Assembly (NCBI GenBank): GCA_049680185.1
Contig: JBAUHI010000020.1
Location: 38,157 to 102,156 of the forward strand
DNA: 64,000 bases
Direction: 5' to 3'
Source: CAMLHU01 sp049680185
GTDB lineage: Bacteria > Gemmatimonadota > Gemmatimonadetes > Gemmatimonadales > GWC2-71-9
Part shown: piece after piece, positions 33,225-42,277 of the stretch
Position numbering within the stretch: the first letter of the stretch is position 1
Layout of the letters: each line of letters starts with the position of its first letter
Notes under the pieces: generated by a model
What the model was told of the DNA's origin: nothing
Database searches by the model: none
What the model saw: only the letters and a program-made list of their open reading frames with translations
Position numbers and translations under genes: made by a program

Positions 33225-34393
33225 AAGCTCCCCGTCACCAGGATCGTTCCCGCCCCTGTCCCCGCCTCCGCGAGGGCGCGGTGCAGGTCGGGTTCCAGGT
33301 GCCAGCTCGCCTGGGCCGGTGGACGAGCGGGGTCCTTGAGCCATCGCTCCAGCCATTCGAGGGTCCAGCCGCGGTGTTCGGCGGACGGCGCGACGGTGAG
33401 CCATCCCTTGTCCACCGCTCGGTCGAGCTCGACCAGCATCTCGGGCCATTCCTTGTCGCCCAGGATCGATACCACGGCGTGGATGGGGCGCGCTACGCGC
33501 GCGTCATCGAGCGCCTGCACGAGCGCCCGCATCCCGTCGGGATTGTGCGCCACGTCGAAGAGCCACTTCCCCCGCCGGTCGAAGCGACCCGCGAGTCGAG
33601 CGGCCGCAAAACCGGCGGCCACCGCCGTGGCGTCAGGTCGGAGCGACGCCGGTAGCGCCGCCAGGACAGCATGGGCCACCGCGGCATTGCGGCGCTGGTA
33701 CTTGCCCCCGAGCCCGAGCGGGCCCGACCAGTGATCCTGGGCGGGCACCACCCGAGGCACTCCGCCCCGGGCGGTCGCCTCCCGCCGGAGCACCGCGACC
33801 AGTTGCGGCTCCGTTTCGCCGATCACGAATGGCACCCCCGGCTTGGCGATGCCGGCCTTTTCACTCGCGATCCCCTCCAGCGTCTCGCCCAGGTACTTCA
33901 TGTGGTCCCGCGCGATCTTGCTGACGCCGCTCACGACCGGCGTCACCACGTTGGTGCTGTCGAGCCGCCCGCCCAAGCCGACCTCCACCACCGCGGTGTC
34001 GACGCCGCGTGCCGCGAAGTCCGCGAATGCGATGGCGGTGCTCACTTCGAAGAAGGTGGCCCCGGTCTCCTCGATGAGCGGATGCAGTTCGTCGGTCCAG
34101 GCCGCCACCGCCGCTTCGCTGATGGACACGCCATCCACCCGGATCCGTTCGCGGAACGAGATCAGGTGGGGGGAGGTGTAGTGGCCCACTCGATGGCCGG
34201 CGGCCTTGAGTGCCTCGGCGATGAGCGTGGTGGTGCTCCCCTTGCCGTTGGTCCCGCCGACATGGATGGCCTGGAACTGGTCCTGCGGCCGCCCCAGCCG
34301 CTCGAGGAGCGCCATGGTGGTCTCGAGGCCGAACTTGATCGTGGTGGTACGGGGGAAGAGCAGGTCGAGCGCCTGGGCATACGAGAGCGGCAT
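33173..34393 (-). CDS. folC: Dihydrofolate synthase/folylpolyglutamate synthase
   Basis: ATP-dependent ligase adding glutamate to dihydropteroate and folates. The 406-aa Mur-ligase-fold protein has the P-loop HVGGTNGKGST, TSPHLISFRERI, VEVGLGGRLDSTNVV and FDVAHNPDGM, matching FolC. It begins at the ATG at 34393, divergent from the YkgJ-like gene with a 57-base gap, and ends inside the 3' end of the converging membrane-protein gene. Confidence 0.93.
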   Translation of the reverse strand: MPLSYAQALDLLFPRTTTIKFGLETTMALLERLGRPQDQFQAIHVGGTNGKGSTTTLIAEALKAAGHRVGHYTSPHLISFRERIRVDGVSISEAAVAAWTDELHPLIEETGATFFEVSTAIAFADFAARGVDTAVVEVGLGGRLDSTNVVTPVVSGVSKIARDHMKYLGETLEGIASEKAGIAKPGVPFVIGETEPQLVAVLRREATARGGVPRVVPAQDHWSGPLGLGGKYQRRNAAVAHAVLAALPASLRPDATAVAAGFAAARLAGRFDRRGKWLFDVAHNPDGMRALVQALDDARVARPIHAVVSILGDKEWPEMLVELDRAVDKGWLTVAPSAEHRGWTLEWLERWLKDPARPPAQASWHLEPDLHRALAEAGTGAGTILVTGSFHTVGDVMLELGLDAGD

Positions 34394-34450
34394 CGGGGTC
34401 CGTCGGGTCAGGGGCTCGCCGCGGGACGAAGGGCCTTAAGTTTACCTGTC

Positions 34451-34999
34451 ATGTCCCGCCCTCGCACCCTCCCCGACCCGTTCGTGGCCGAGCTTCGGAA
34501 GTTCCCCGGCTACGAAGCCCTGATGACCAACTACACCCGATGTCCCTCTTGCGAGAAGTGCGAGCGGAGCATCGTGTACCTGACGCCGCGGGAACAGGTC
34601 AACGCAGCGCGCGTCGGGCTCCCGACCTATGGCACCGGTGCCGCGACGCGCCTCAACCGGACCGGATGCAAGTGCCCGTTCTATGCGCCCGAGACGTTTC
34701 AGTGCACCGCCTACCTCGACCGGCCGCTCATCTGCAACCTCTTCCCCTTGGACCTGCTCGAGCGGGAAAGCGATGGTCAACACTGGTGGGTGCTCTTCGG
34801 CGCCTGCGACGAGGTCCGGCTCGGGCGACTCAAGACCAAGATCCCCGCCTTCCGGCGCCTAGCTCGTCTCATCGACCAGCAGATGCCCCTCGAGTTGAAG
34901 CGCGCCCTCGTCGCCGATGCCGCCGGGGCCGTCCCCGAGCCGGACTTCTATCGCTACCCGATCCACTGGCTGGTGCGTGCGAGCGGGGTGGGTCGGTGA
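34451..34999 (+). CDS. YkgJ-type cysteine-cluster protein
   Basis: A 182-aa protein with the pattern of the YkgJ/CxxCxxCC zinc- or iron-binding family: CPSCEKC near residue 32, CKCPFYAPETFQC near 75-87, and CNLFPLDLLE after RPLI, where a conserved I-C-x-x-[FY]-P is typical. Members are often called Fe-S oxidoreductases without proof. The family start MSRPRTLPDPF is at the ATG 34451; a TAAGTT box ends 8 bases earlier. The TGA stop is the TGA of the first unit of heptamer array E. Confidence 0.75.
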   Translation: MSRPRTLPDPFVAELRKFPGYEALMTNYTRCPSCEKCERSIVYLTPREQVNAARVGLPTYGTGAATRLNRTGCKCPFYAPETFQCTAYLDRPLICNLFPLDLLERESDGQHWWVLFGACDEVRLGRLKTKIPAFRRLARLIDQQMPLELKRALVADAAGAVPEPDFYRYPIHWLVRASGVGR

Positions 35000-35077
35000 G
35001 CAGTGAACAGTGAACAGTGAACAGGGGCTCCGATCCGACCGGGGCCCCCGTTCACCGTTCACCCTTTACCGTTCACC
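34996..35077. repeat. Paired heptamer arrays E between YkgJ-like gene and accD
   Basis: Left: GTGAGCA then three GTGAACA (34996-35023); the first unit contains the YkgJ-like stop codon. Right, inverted: GTTCACC, GTTCACC, CTTTACC, GTTCACC (35050-35077), ending 4 bases from the accD stop. The arms fold onto each other as successive 6-bp helices with an A-C mismatch at every seventh position, closed by G/C-rich sequence. Likely shared terminator for the converging genes. Confidence 0.85.
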
Positions 35078-35081
35078 GCCA

Positions 35082-35939
35082 CTACCCGACCCGATCCGGC
35101 ACCGCGTGTCCTTGCATATGCCGGAGGAGCCGAGCGGTCGTTTCCCGCAGCACCCCACGGGGCACCACGTCGTCGACCTGGCCATGCTCCACCAGGAACT
35201 CCGAGGTCTGGAATCCCTCGGGCAGATCCTGGCCGATGGTCTGCTTGATGACCCGTTGTCCCGCAAAGCCGATCAGCGCGCCCGGTTCCGCCAGGATCAC
35301 GTCGCCCTGCATCGCGAAGGACGCCGAGACGCCGCCGGTGGTCGGGTTGGTCAGGATCGAGATGTAGGGGATCGCCATCCGGTTCAACTGCGCCAGCATC
35401 GCCGAGGTCTTGGCCATCTGCATCAACGAGAGGACGCCTTCGTGCATCCGGGCGCCGCCGGACGCGCTGACCAGCACCAGCGGGATCCGCTTCTCGGCCG
35501 AGCGTCTCGCCAGTCGCGCGATCTTCTCACCCACCACCGAGCCCATGGACCCGCCCATGAAGGCGAAGTTCATCACGCCCAAGTGGAACGCGGCCCCCTC
35601 GAGCTTCCCTGAACCGGTGTAGATCGCATCGGAAGGGCCGGCCTTCTTGACGGCGGCGACGATCCGCTCCGGGTACCCCTTGAAATGGAGCGGATCGGCG
35701 GAACTCAGGTTGGTGAACAGCTCCTTCCACGTCCCCTCGTCGGTCAGCAGCTCGATGTATTCCTCAGCCGTGATCCGGCGATGGTGACCGCACTCCGGAC
35801 AGACCTGCAGGTTCTTCTCGAACTTCTCCCGCAGGGCCAGGTGCCCGCACTGCTCACACTTTTCCCACGCGTCCGCCGGGATCTCCAGGCGTGCGCGCAG
35901 GGACTGGCGGGGCTTCCGCTCCTTTTTGAACCAAGCCAT
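35082..35939 (-). CDS. accD: Acetyl-CoA carboxylase carboxyltransferase subunit beta
   Basis: Beta half of the carboxyltransferase making malonyl-CoA. The 285-aa protein has the N-terminal four-cysteine zinc ribbon (CEQCGH and CPECGHH, residues about 29-52) unique to AccD and the crotonase-like domain with SASGGARMHEG, NPTTGGVSASFA and GFAGQRVI. Starts at MAWFKKERKP (ATG 35939); another ATG lies 9 bases upstream. accA is not in the window. It is 121 bases downstream of rodA, with no strong promoter seen. Confidence 0.94.
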   Translation of the reverse strand: MAWFKKERKPRQSLRARLEIPADAWEKCEQCGHLALREKFEKNLQVCPECGHHRRITAEEYIELLTDEGTWKELFTNLSSADPLHFKGYPERIVAAVKKAGPSDAIYTGSGKLEGAAFHLGVMNFAFMGGSMGSVVGEKIARLARRSAEKRIPLVLVSASGGARMHEGVLSLMQMAKTSAMLAQLNRMAIPYISILTNPTTGGVSASFAMQGDVILAEPGALIGFAGQRVIKQTIGQDLPEGFQTSEFLVEHGQVDDVVPRGVLRETTARLLRHMQGHAVPDRVG

Positions 35940-36060
35940 CACGGCCATTTTCGCACAGGTTTGCCTCTGGCGGGGTGATCCGCCCCGTCGGTAGTCGATG
36001 AGGGGCTGAATATTGGGGCCGACCGGGGTCCCGCGCTAGGCCTTGACAGCTAAGTCGTTG

Positions 36061-37308
36061 TCACATATCAGCATAGCCGGACAGGCGCGAGTCCCAAGCT
36101 ACCCGGAGTGCGAGCCCGATGGCGAGTGCCGACGCCACCAGGAACGACCCCCCGTAGGAGAAGAATGGCAGGGGGATCCCGGTGATCGGCATCAAGTTCA
36201 CCGTCATCCCGACGTTCTCGAAGATGTGGGTGAAGAAGAGCCCGACGATGCCGAACGCCATCAGGCTCCCGAAGGGCTCGTTGGCCCGCCGCGCGATCCG
36301 GACCAGCACCAGGAGCAGCGCCAGGAAGAGCCCGAGCGCCACGATCACGCCGACGAACCCCAGCTCCTCGCCGACCACGGCAAAGATGAAGTCGGTGTGC
36401 TGGGCCGGCAGGAACACCAGCCGCTTTTCAGGGCCGTGCAGGTATCCGGCGCCGAACCACCCCCCGGACCCGATGGCCACCTTCGACTGGAGGGCCTGGT
36501 AGTTTGCGCCCCGGGGGTCGAACGTGGGCCGGAGAAAGGTGAGGAGCCTATTCTGCTGGTACGGATGGAGTGACTTCCACAGCGGCAGAGCAATGAAGCC
36601 CATCAGCACGTTCAACGCACCGATCACGATCCCTTCCAGCACGAACGGTCGCCACCACCAGAGCAGGATGGCCAGGAGTGCCACCCAGGCCCCCCAGCTC
36701 CAGACGCTGAATGCCAGGATGAGGCTCACCAGCGGCGAGGCGAGCAGCACGAGCAGGGAGATCCGCACCCCCGCCCAGTAGAGCATCGCAAAGAGGATCC
36801 CGCCGAACACGATGGCGCTTCCCAAGTCGGGCTGTTTGAGCACCAGCAACGCGGGCACGCCGACGATGATGAGCGGGGTGACCATCTCCCGGAGCGACTG
36901 CGGCGCCTCGCGCTGGCTCGAGAGCCATCGCGCCAGCATCAGGATGGTCGCCAATTTCGCGAACTCCGATGGCTGGCCCAGGCTCACGCCGCCGAGGCTG
37001 ATCCAGCTCTTGGTACCGGCCGCCGTGCCGACGCCGGTGCCGATGATCAGCGTGACGATGAGCACCAGGAGCCCCAGCGCGTAGACCGGCGGTGCGGCCC
37101 ACTCCAGCAGCCGCGGCGACACCGAGAACGTGGCCCAGGCGGCCACGATGCCCGCTGCGATCCAGACCAGTTGCTTTTCCCAGGCGCCACTGGCGGCGGT
37201 GGGCACGTCGGTGATCCCCGCGCTGTAGATCATCAGCACGCCATAGATCAGCAGCAGGCCCACCACCCCGAGGAGCGGACGGTCGAGCCCGAGGTGACGG
37301 CCCTTCAC
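36061..37308 (-). CDS. rodA: Rod-shape SEDS glycosyltransferase RodA
   Basis: Polymerises lipid II for side-wall peptidoglycan together with the PBP2 encoded directly upstream. A 415-aa, ten-helix SEDS protein with the catalytic aspartate in PAQHTDFIFAVVGEELG and the C-terminal GIPLPFFSYGGS signature. Start is GTG at 37308 overlapping the mrdA stop by 4 bases. Last gene of the mre operon. Confidence 0.94.
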   Translation of the reverse strand: MKGRHLGLDRPLLGVVGLLLIYGVLMIYSAGITDVPTAASGAWEKQLVWIAAGIVAAWATFSVSPRLLEWAAPPVYALGLLVLIVTLIIGTGVGTAAGTKSWISLGGVSLGQPSEFAKLATILMLARWLSSQREAPQSLREMVTPLIIVGVPALLVLKQPDLGSAIVFGGILFAMLYWAGVRISLLVLLASPLVSLILAFSVWSWGAWVALLAILLWWWRPFVLEGIVIGALNVLMGFIALPLWKSLHPYQQNRLLTFLRPTFDPRGANYQALQSKVAIGSGGWFGAGYLHGPEKRLVFLPAQHTDFIFAVVGEELGFVGVIVALGLFLALLLVLVRIARRANEPFGSLMAFGIVGLFFTHIFENVGMTVNLMPITGIPLPFFSYGGSFLVASALAIGLALRVAWDSRLSGYADM

Positions 37309-39194
37309 CGCCCACCGCCTGTGGTGTCCGCGTCGGTCGTATCGCCGACATCGAACGTGGTGGTATCCTCCGCCACGGAGTCGGGGACCGGCGCTATCAC
37401 CTGCGCCGCCGGCGCTTCGTCGGTGGTGATGACCCGGATGCCTCGGCGGTCATCGGAGGCCGCGCCCAGCACATAGCGTCGGATGACCCGCACGACGTAC
37501 GGGGCCACCACGGTGCCGTGCTCGGCGAACTCCATGATCGCGCCAACGATGATCGTGGGATGGTCGGCCGGGGCAAAACCGATGAACCAGCCGTGGTCCT
37601 GACCGTGGGGGTTCTGCGCGGTGCCGGTCTTGCCGGCCACTTCGAGGTCGCTGCTGCGGGACGCGGCCGCCGTACCCTGATCCACCACGAGCTCCAGCGC
37701 CCGCCGGAGCCCCAGAAGCTGCGACGCCGACAGGCCGAGGTCCCGGGCCGCACCCGCATCGGGACGCACCAGGTACGGGGCCGCCGCGGTCCCGTTCCCG
37801 GCCAGCGCCGCGTAGAAGCGCATCATGTTGACCAGCGTCTGGGAGTTCTCACCCTGGCCGATCGCCATGTTGAGCGTCACGCCCTTGCTCCAGCCACGGG
37901 AGCCGTAGGTCTTGTCGAAGTACGCCGTTGAGGACGGATAGCGGGGCCGGACCTCGTTCATCAGGTCGATGCCGCTGCGATCGCGAAAGCCCATCAGCAC
38001 GCCATCGGTGAGGATCGGCTCGAGCCCGAGCTTGAGGCCGAGCTGGTAGAAGTACACGTCACAGCTCTGGGCGATGGCCTGGGTCAGGTCGAGGTCGCCG
38101 TGCCCCGAGTGTTTCCAGCAGCCGAACGCCCGGTCCCCGTAGAAGTAGCTGCCGGTGCAGGGCTCGGGCATGTGGCTGTGGAGCGTGACGATGCCGCGCC
38201 GCAGTGCCATGGCCGCGATGGCCAGCTTGAACGGCGACGCAGGCGGGTACCGGGCCTGGATGGCCCGGTCGAGCAACGGTTTGGCCCGGTCGGTGACGTA
38301 GTGGGTCCAGCGCTCGTTGGAGATCCCGCCGATGAAATCGTTGGGGTTGTAGGTCGGCGCGGAATAGAGCGCCAGGATCTGCCCGTCTGGCGTCATGGCC
38401 ACCATCGCCCCGCGGACGCCAGCCGGCCAGATACTGTCGATGTAGAGCTGCAGCGGCAGGTCGACCGTGGTGTGGAGCGTCACTCCTGCCACCGGCGGCA
38501 GTGGAGGGGCGGCGCCGTCCTCCCGCACCAGCCGATTGCGCGCGTTGACCTCGATGTAGCGCATCCCCGGCGTGCCCCGGAGGACGCTGTCGTAGGCGAG
38601 CTCCAGTCCCGACCGACCGACCAACGTCCCCAGACGCACGCCCTCGAATCGCTTCGACGCGAGGTCGGCGTCGGTCACCTCGGCGACGTACCCGACCAGA
38701 TGCGCCACCGCGGTGCTGTCGGGATAGTAGCGCTTGGGCTCCGACTGGATCACCAACCCCGGCAGGGCCGACCGGCGTTCCTCGAGGGACGCGACCTGTT
38801 CCAGCGTGGCGTCCCGGATGACGAGCGCCGGCAGGAAGGGCTCCTGGTCGAACCGGCGCTCGGCCGCCGCCACGCCATCGCTGTCCACCGGCACGATCGC
38901 CCGCAGCTTGTCCAGCACCGATCCGAACTGTCGGTCATCGGGCGCCAGGAGCTTGACGGCATACCCTGGCACGTTCTCTGCGATGACCCGACCGTTCCGG
39001 TCGAGGATCAGGCCGCGCGGCGCCGTGAGGGGTACTGCACGAAGCCGGTTGTCGGCGGCGCGAAGGCTGTATCGCTGGTGCTGGATGATCTGGGTGGTGA
39101 AGAACGCCGAGATGAGCACGACGAATGCGCCACGCAGGACCCAGCGGGCCCCATCCGCCCGCGCTTCGAGCCGCACGCTGGCGAACGCTTTCAT
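37305..39194 (-). CDS. mrdA: Penicillin-binding protein 2 (elongation transpeptidase)
   Basis: Cross-links peptidoglycan in the elongasome. The 629-aa protein has one N-terminal membrane helix (residues 19-40), a PBP dimerisation domain with LTAPRGLILDRNG, and the transpeptidase domain with Ser320-x-x-Lys323 in PASPFKL, SCD in place of the usual S-x-N, and KTGTAQ. The C-terminus is a 25-residue acidic Asp/Thr tail not needed for the fold. The ATG at 39194 overlaps the mreD stop by 4 bases. Confidence 0.93.
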   Translation of the reverse strand: MKAFASVRLEARADGARWVLRGAFVVLISAFFTTQIIQHQRYSLRAADNRLRAVPLTAPRGLILDRNGRVIAENVPGYAVKLLAPDDRQFGSVLDKLRAIVPVDSDGVAAAERRFDQEPFLPALVIRDATLEQVASLEERRSALPGLVIQSEPKRYYPDSTAVAHLVGYVAEVTDADLASKRFEGVRLGTLVGRSGLELAYDSVLRGTPGMRYIEVNARNRLVREDGAAPPLPPVAGVTLHTTVDLPLQLYIDSIWPAGVRGAMVAMTPDGQILALYSAPTYNPNDFIGGISNERWTHYVTDRAKPLLDRAIQARYPPASPFKLAIAAMALRRGIVTLHSHMPEPCTGSYFYGDRAFGCWKHSGHGDLDLTQAIAQSCDVYFYQLGLKLGLEPILTDGVLMGFRDRSGIDLMNEVRPRYPSSTAYFDKTYGSRGWSKGVTLNMAIGQGENSQTLVNMMRFYAALAGNGTAAAPYLVRPDAGAARDLGLSASQLLGLRRALELVVDQGTAAASRSSDLEVAGKTGTAQNPHGQDHGWFIGFAPADHPTIIVGAIMEFAEHGTVVAPYVVRVIRRYVLGAASDDRRGIRVITTDEAPAAQVIAPVPDSVAEDTTTFDVGDTTDADTTGGGR

Positions 39195-39685
39195 TCGAGG
39201 ATACGGATGTCCAGCCAGCTGCGGAGCATCACCACCAGCACGGTGCCGCACACAGCCGTGGACAACGCCTGGAGCGTGGACCAGACCAGCACCTGGCTCA
39301 AGAGGTCGGCCCCGGTGGTGCCGCTCGCGAGGAGGACCAGGAGATTCCGCAACCAGGTCCCGACGGCAAAGAAGCCCGCGGTGACCACGAGATTGTCCGC
39401 AAAGAAGACCGCGCGCCCCCACGCGGCCAGGTAGCCCACCACCGAATGCGCAAGCGCGTTCGAACCGAAGCGGGTCGGCGTCAGCGCATCGACCAGCAGT
39501 CCGGTGCAGAGGCCCACCACCGCCGCGTCCCCAGGCGTGCTCCGGAGGGCATAGAGCAGCACCGCCATCGCGAGGAAATCAGGGGCCACGCGCGAATCGC
39601 CGAAGCGGGGCCGCACGTAGAAATGCAGCACCAGGAGGAGCAGGAAGACGAGTCCCAGACGGAACCGCGATCCCCGGCCACTCAC
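39191..39685 (-). CDS. mreD: Rod shape-determining membrane protein MreD
   Basis: A 164-aa protein with about five membrane helices (LGLVFLLLLVLHFYV, LAMAVLLYAL, GLCTGLLVDAL and later), between mreC and mrdA as in most rod-shaped bacteria. The GLCTGLLVDALTPTRFGSNALAHSVVGY segment matches the family core. Start is GTG at 39685, overlapping the mreC stop (GTGA); the longer open frame upstream is antisense noise inside mreC. Confidence 0.88.
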   Translation of the reverse strand: MSGRGSRFRLGLVFLLLLVLHFYVRPRFGDSRVAPDFLAMAVLLYALRSTPGDAAVVGLCTGLLVDALTPTRFGSNALAHSVVGYLAAWGRAVFFADNLVVTAGFFAVGTWLRNLLVLLASGTTGADLLSQVLVWSTLQALSTAVCGTVLVVMLRSWLDIRILE

Positions 39686-40548
39686 GGAGACCCCCCCGGC
39701 TGGAAAGCGGCATCGACCGACTTGCCCGGACCGCCTCGAAGGATCAGCACGTGCGACACCGCCGCCAGGTTGGCCGCAGGCCGGACCAGGTAGATCCGCT
39801 CCCATCCCGGCTGCTCCCGCAGCACCCCTGCCACCAATCCCACCGGGATCCCCTTGGGGTACACCCCGCCCAGTCCGGAGGAGAGCACCGGTGAGCCGAC
39901 CGGGACCGTGTCACGGTACGGAATGCCCCGGAGCTCCAGCATCGGGTTGCTCCCCAGCGGCAACTCCGCCGCCGCGATGATGCCGGCCACGGCCCCATCA
40001 CCCACGAAGGTGCTCACCCGGAATTCCGGATGCGCCCAGGTCAGGACGATGCTGGTCGTGGGCTCCACGGTCTGCACCACCCCCACCAGTCCTTCGGGGC
40101 TGACCACCGGATCGAAGGGGCGCACCCCGCGGTCCGCACCGGCTGCCACCAGCAGGGTGCGACCATCCGCCAGCTCCGGCTGCCGCAGCACCTCGGAGGC
40201 GATGTACGGGGTCGTGAGGCGCTGCGCCAACCCGAGCAACCGGCGCAGACGCTCATTCTCGACCTCGAGCGCCGGCACCTGCTGCGCGGAGAACGCGACC
40301 GAATCTCGCTCGGTCTCCAGCGAGGCGAAGCGCGTGCGGCTCGTCCGCGCCGCCACCGCCTCGGCCTGCAGCCAGAGGAACGGACGCAGCACCGACGCCC
40401 GGATGAGCGAGCCGGCGGTGTCACCCCAACTGGCGGGACCAAGGAGGAAAACGAGCGATACGCCGACGGAGAAGAGGGCCAGCACCGAATCGCGCCGTCC
40501 GGAGGAGCGGTCGGGCCCGAACGGCGATGGACGGTCGAGGGCGCTCAT
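39682..40548 (-). CDS. mreC: Rod shape-determining protein MreC
   Basis: Bitopic periplasmic scaffold that activates PBP2-RodA. The 288-aa protein has a membrane helix at residues 22-41, a coiled coil (about 65-105: SLETERDSVAF, EVENERLRRLLGL) and the beta-barrel MreC domain with GADRGVRPFDPVVSPEGLVGVV and SSGLGGVYPKGIPVG. Start ATG at 40548, 21 bases after the mreB stop. Confidence 0.93.
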   Translation of the reverse strand: MSALDRPSPFGPDRSSGRRDSVLALFSVGVSLVFLLGPASWGDTAGSLIRASVLRPFLWLQAEAVAARTSRTRFASLETERDSVAFSAQQVPALEVENERLRRLLGLAQRLTTPYIASEVLRQPELADGRTLLVAAGADRGVRPFDPVVSPEGLVGVVQTVEPTTSIVLTWAHPEFRVSTFVGDGAVAGIIAAAELPLGSNPMLELRGIPYRDTVPVGSPVLSSGLGGVYPKGIPVGLVAGVLREQPGWERIYLVRPAANLAAVSHVLILRGGPGKSVDAAFQPGGSP

Positions 40549-40569
40549 GCGATGGTGGGCGACCCGGCG

Positions 40570-41607
40570 TCAGGTGGTGAGGACGTTGCGGTACTTCTCG
40601 AAGTCATCGAGGATCCGTCCGGTGCCGCGGACGACGCAAGTGAGCGGGTCCTCGTCGACGTGGATCGGGAGCCCCGTCTCCTGCTGCAGCAGGACATCGA
40701 GGCCCCGGATGAGGGCGCCGCCGCCGGTCATGATGATGCCCCGGTCCACGATGTCGCTGGCAAGCTCCGGCGGGGTGATCTCGAGCGCGCGGCGCACCGC
40801 ATCGACGATCTGCTGGATCGGTTCCTGCACCGCCTCACGGATCTCGCTGGAATGGACCCGCACCGTCTTCGGGATCCCGGAGACGAGGTCGCGACCCTTG
40901 ACCTCCATCTCGCGCTCCTCGCCGGTGGGCGCGGCGGAGCCGATCTTGATCTTGATGAGCTCCGCCGTCGGCTCACCGACGAGGAGGTTGTAGTTCTTCC
41001 GCATGAACTGCACGATGGCCTGGTCCAGCTCGTCGCCACCGGTGCGGATCGACGTGTCCGAGACGATCCCGGAGAGCGCGATCACCGCGATCTCGGTGGT
41101 CCCACCGCCGATGTCGATGACCATGTTGCCGGTCGGCGTCTCGACCGGGAGCCCCACGCCGATCGCCGCGGCCATCGGTTCGGCCACCATCAGCACCTGC
41201 TTGGCCCCGGCGGTCTCCGCCGAATCGCGCACCGCACGGCGTTCCACTTCGGTGATCCCCGACGGAACGCACACGATCACCTTCGGCTTCACCCGGAAGA
41301 CATGCTTGTCGATGATCGTCTTGAGGAAGTACCGCAGCATCTTCTCGGTCACGTCAAAATCGGCGATCACGCCATCCTTGAGCGGCCGGACCGCCAGGAT
41401 GCCATCGGGGGTGCGGCCCAACATCCGCTTCGCCTCGAGTCCGATCCCCTTGATCTTGCCGGTGGCCTTCTCGATCGCCACCACCGAAGGCTCGTTGAGC
41501 ACGATGCCTTCGCCCTTCACATAGATGAGGGTGTTCGCCGTGCCGAGATCGACGGCGATCTCGTTCGCGGGAAGAAAAGAGCCGAATTCGAAGGACGGAA
41601 ACTTCAT
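40570..41607 (-). CDS. mreB: Actin-like cell-shape protein MreB
   Basis: Forms membrane-bound filaments that guide side-wall synthesis. The 345-aa protein has the actin-fold phosphate loops EIAVDLGTANTLIY and MVIDIGGGTTEIAV, adenosine loop IIMTGGGALIRGLD and EPMAAAIGVGLPV. The ATG at 41607 gives the family N-terminus (the amphipathic KFPSFEFGSFLPANE); an upstream in-frame start is rejected because it crosses the promoter. First gene of mreBCD-mrdA-rodA. Confidence 0.95.
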   Translation of the reverse strand: MKFPSFEFGSFLPANEIAVDLGTANTLIYVKGEGIVLNEPSVVAIEKATGKIKGIGLEAKRMLGRTPDGILAVRPLKDGVIADFDVTEKMLRYFLKTIIDKHVFRVKPKVIVCVPSGITEVERRAVRDSAETAGAKQVLMVAEPMAAAIGVGLPVETPTGNMVIDIGGGTTEIAVIALSGIVSDTSIRTGGDELDQAIVQFMRKNYNLLVGEPTAELIKIKIGSAAPTGEEREMEVKGRDLVSGIPKTVRVHSSEIREAVQEPIQQIVDAVRRALEITPPELASDIVDRGIIMTGGGALIRGLDVLLQQETGLPIHVDEDPLTCVVRGTGRILDDFEKYRNVLTT

Positions 41608-41649
41608 CAACGGGCCGGGTGGGAGGCCGGAAGGACCACAGGACAGCCT

Positions 41650-41679
41650 AAGGTAACGGCGGGGCGTAACTTTCGACAA
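41650..41679 (-). promoter_or_regulatory. Candidate mreB operon promoter
   Basis: Minus-strand TTGTCG (41679-41674), an 18-base spacer and TACCTT (41655-41650) put the start near 41643 and give a leader of about 36 bases before mreB. Confidence 0.4.
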
Positions 41680-41693
41680 GAGGCGGGGTTAGG

Positions 41694-41830
41694 GGGTGCG
41701 GGTGGCGGGTGGTGGTAGGCACGAGATGCCAGGTGCTAGGTGCTGGGTGTGACCGGGACCTCAGCAGACGATATGTGGGTGACGAGGGGCGGGTGGCGGG
41801 TTCTGACCCGTGACTCGCGACCCGGGACCC
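41694..41830. repeat. Degenerate heptamer arrays F, dut 3' end
   Basis: GGGTGCG, GGTGGCG, GGTGGTG (41694-41714), then GGTGCTA, GGTGCTG, GGTGTGA (41732-41752), then GGGTGGC-like units meeting an inverted GACCCGT, GACTCGC, GACCCGG, GACCCTC series that ends near the dut stop (41835). The last part can fold through GGGTTCTGACCC. It occupies most of the 227-base gap between dut and mreB that is not promoter. Confidence 0.65.
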
Positions 41831-41834
41831 TCCC

Positions 41835-42272
41835 CTACCTCCCCGTGCTTCCAAACCCACCGGTTCCCCGCCCCGTCGGCGGGAGCTCGGCCACCTCCTG
41901 AAAGTCCGCCTGCTCCACCCGGGCAAAGACCAGCTGCCCGATCCGCATCCCCCGGGTCACCTCGAACGGCTCGGTGCCCAGGTTGATGAGCGCGATACAG
42001 AGCTCGCCCCGGTAATCGCTGTCGATGGTGGCCGGAGTATTGGGGAGCGTCACGCCCTGCTTGAGCGCCAATCCCGAGCGGGGCCGGATCTGGCACTCGT
42101 AGCCGTCCGGAATGGCGACGGCAAAGCCGGTCCGGAAGAGCTTTCGCTCCAGCGGCCCGAGGGAGCCCGCGTCGGCGCTCACGATGTCGTACCCCGCCGC
42201 ACCGGCGGTGGCCCGCGATGGCAGTGGAAGGTCGGCGCCGTGCGGAAGACGGGTGAATTGGATGGGGAGCAT
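41835..42272 (-). CDS. dut: Deoxyuridine 5'-triphosphate nucleotidohydrolase
   Basis: Hydrolyses dUTP to dUMP, keeping uracil out of DNA and supplying dTMP synthesis. The 145-aa trimeric dUTPase shows its motifs in order: AGYDI, RPRSGLALK, the catalytic TIDSDYRGEL, RIGQLVFA and the C-terminal GRGTGGFGSTGR. The ATG at 42272 is the family start; the frame runs on upstream into the octamer array, which happens to be open in this frame and encodes only DHPPIRPS repeats. Confidence 0.94.
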   Translation of the reverse strand: MLPIQFTRLPHGADLPLPSRATAGAAGYDIVSADAGSLGPLERKLFRTGFAVAIPDGYECQIRPRSGLALKQGVTLPNTPATIDSDYRGELCIALINLGTEPFEVTRGMRIGQLVFARVEQADFQEVAELPPTGRGTGGFGSTGR

Positions 42273-42277
42273 CGCTC

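Noticed and set aside
36042..36070. TTGACA-17-TATCAG reading rightward into the 3' end of rodA
   Set aside because: Good match but it would give only an antisense transcript into rodA; most likely a chance match.
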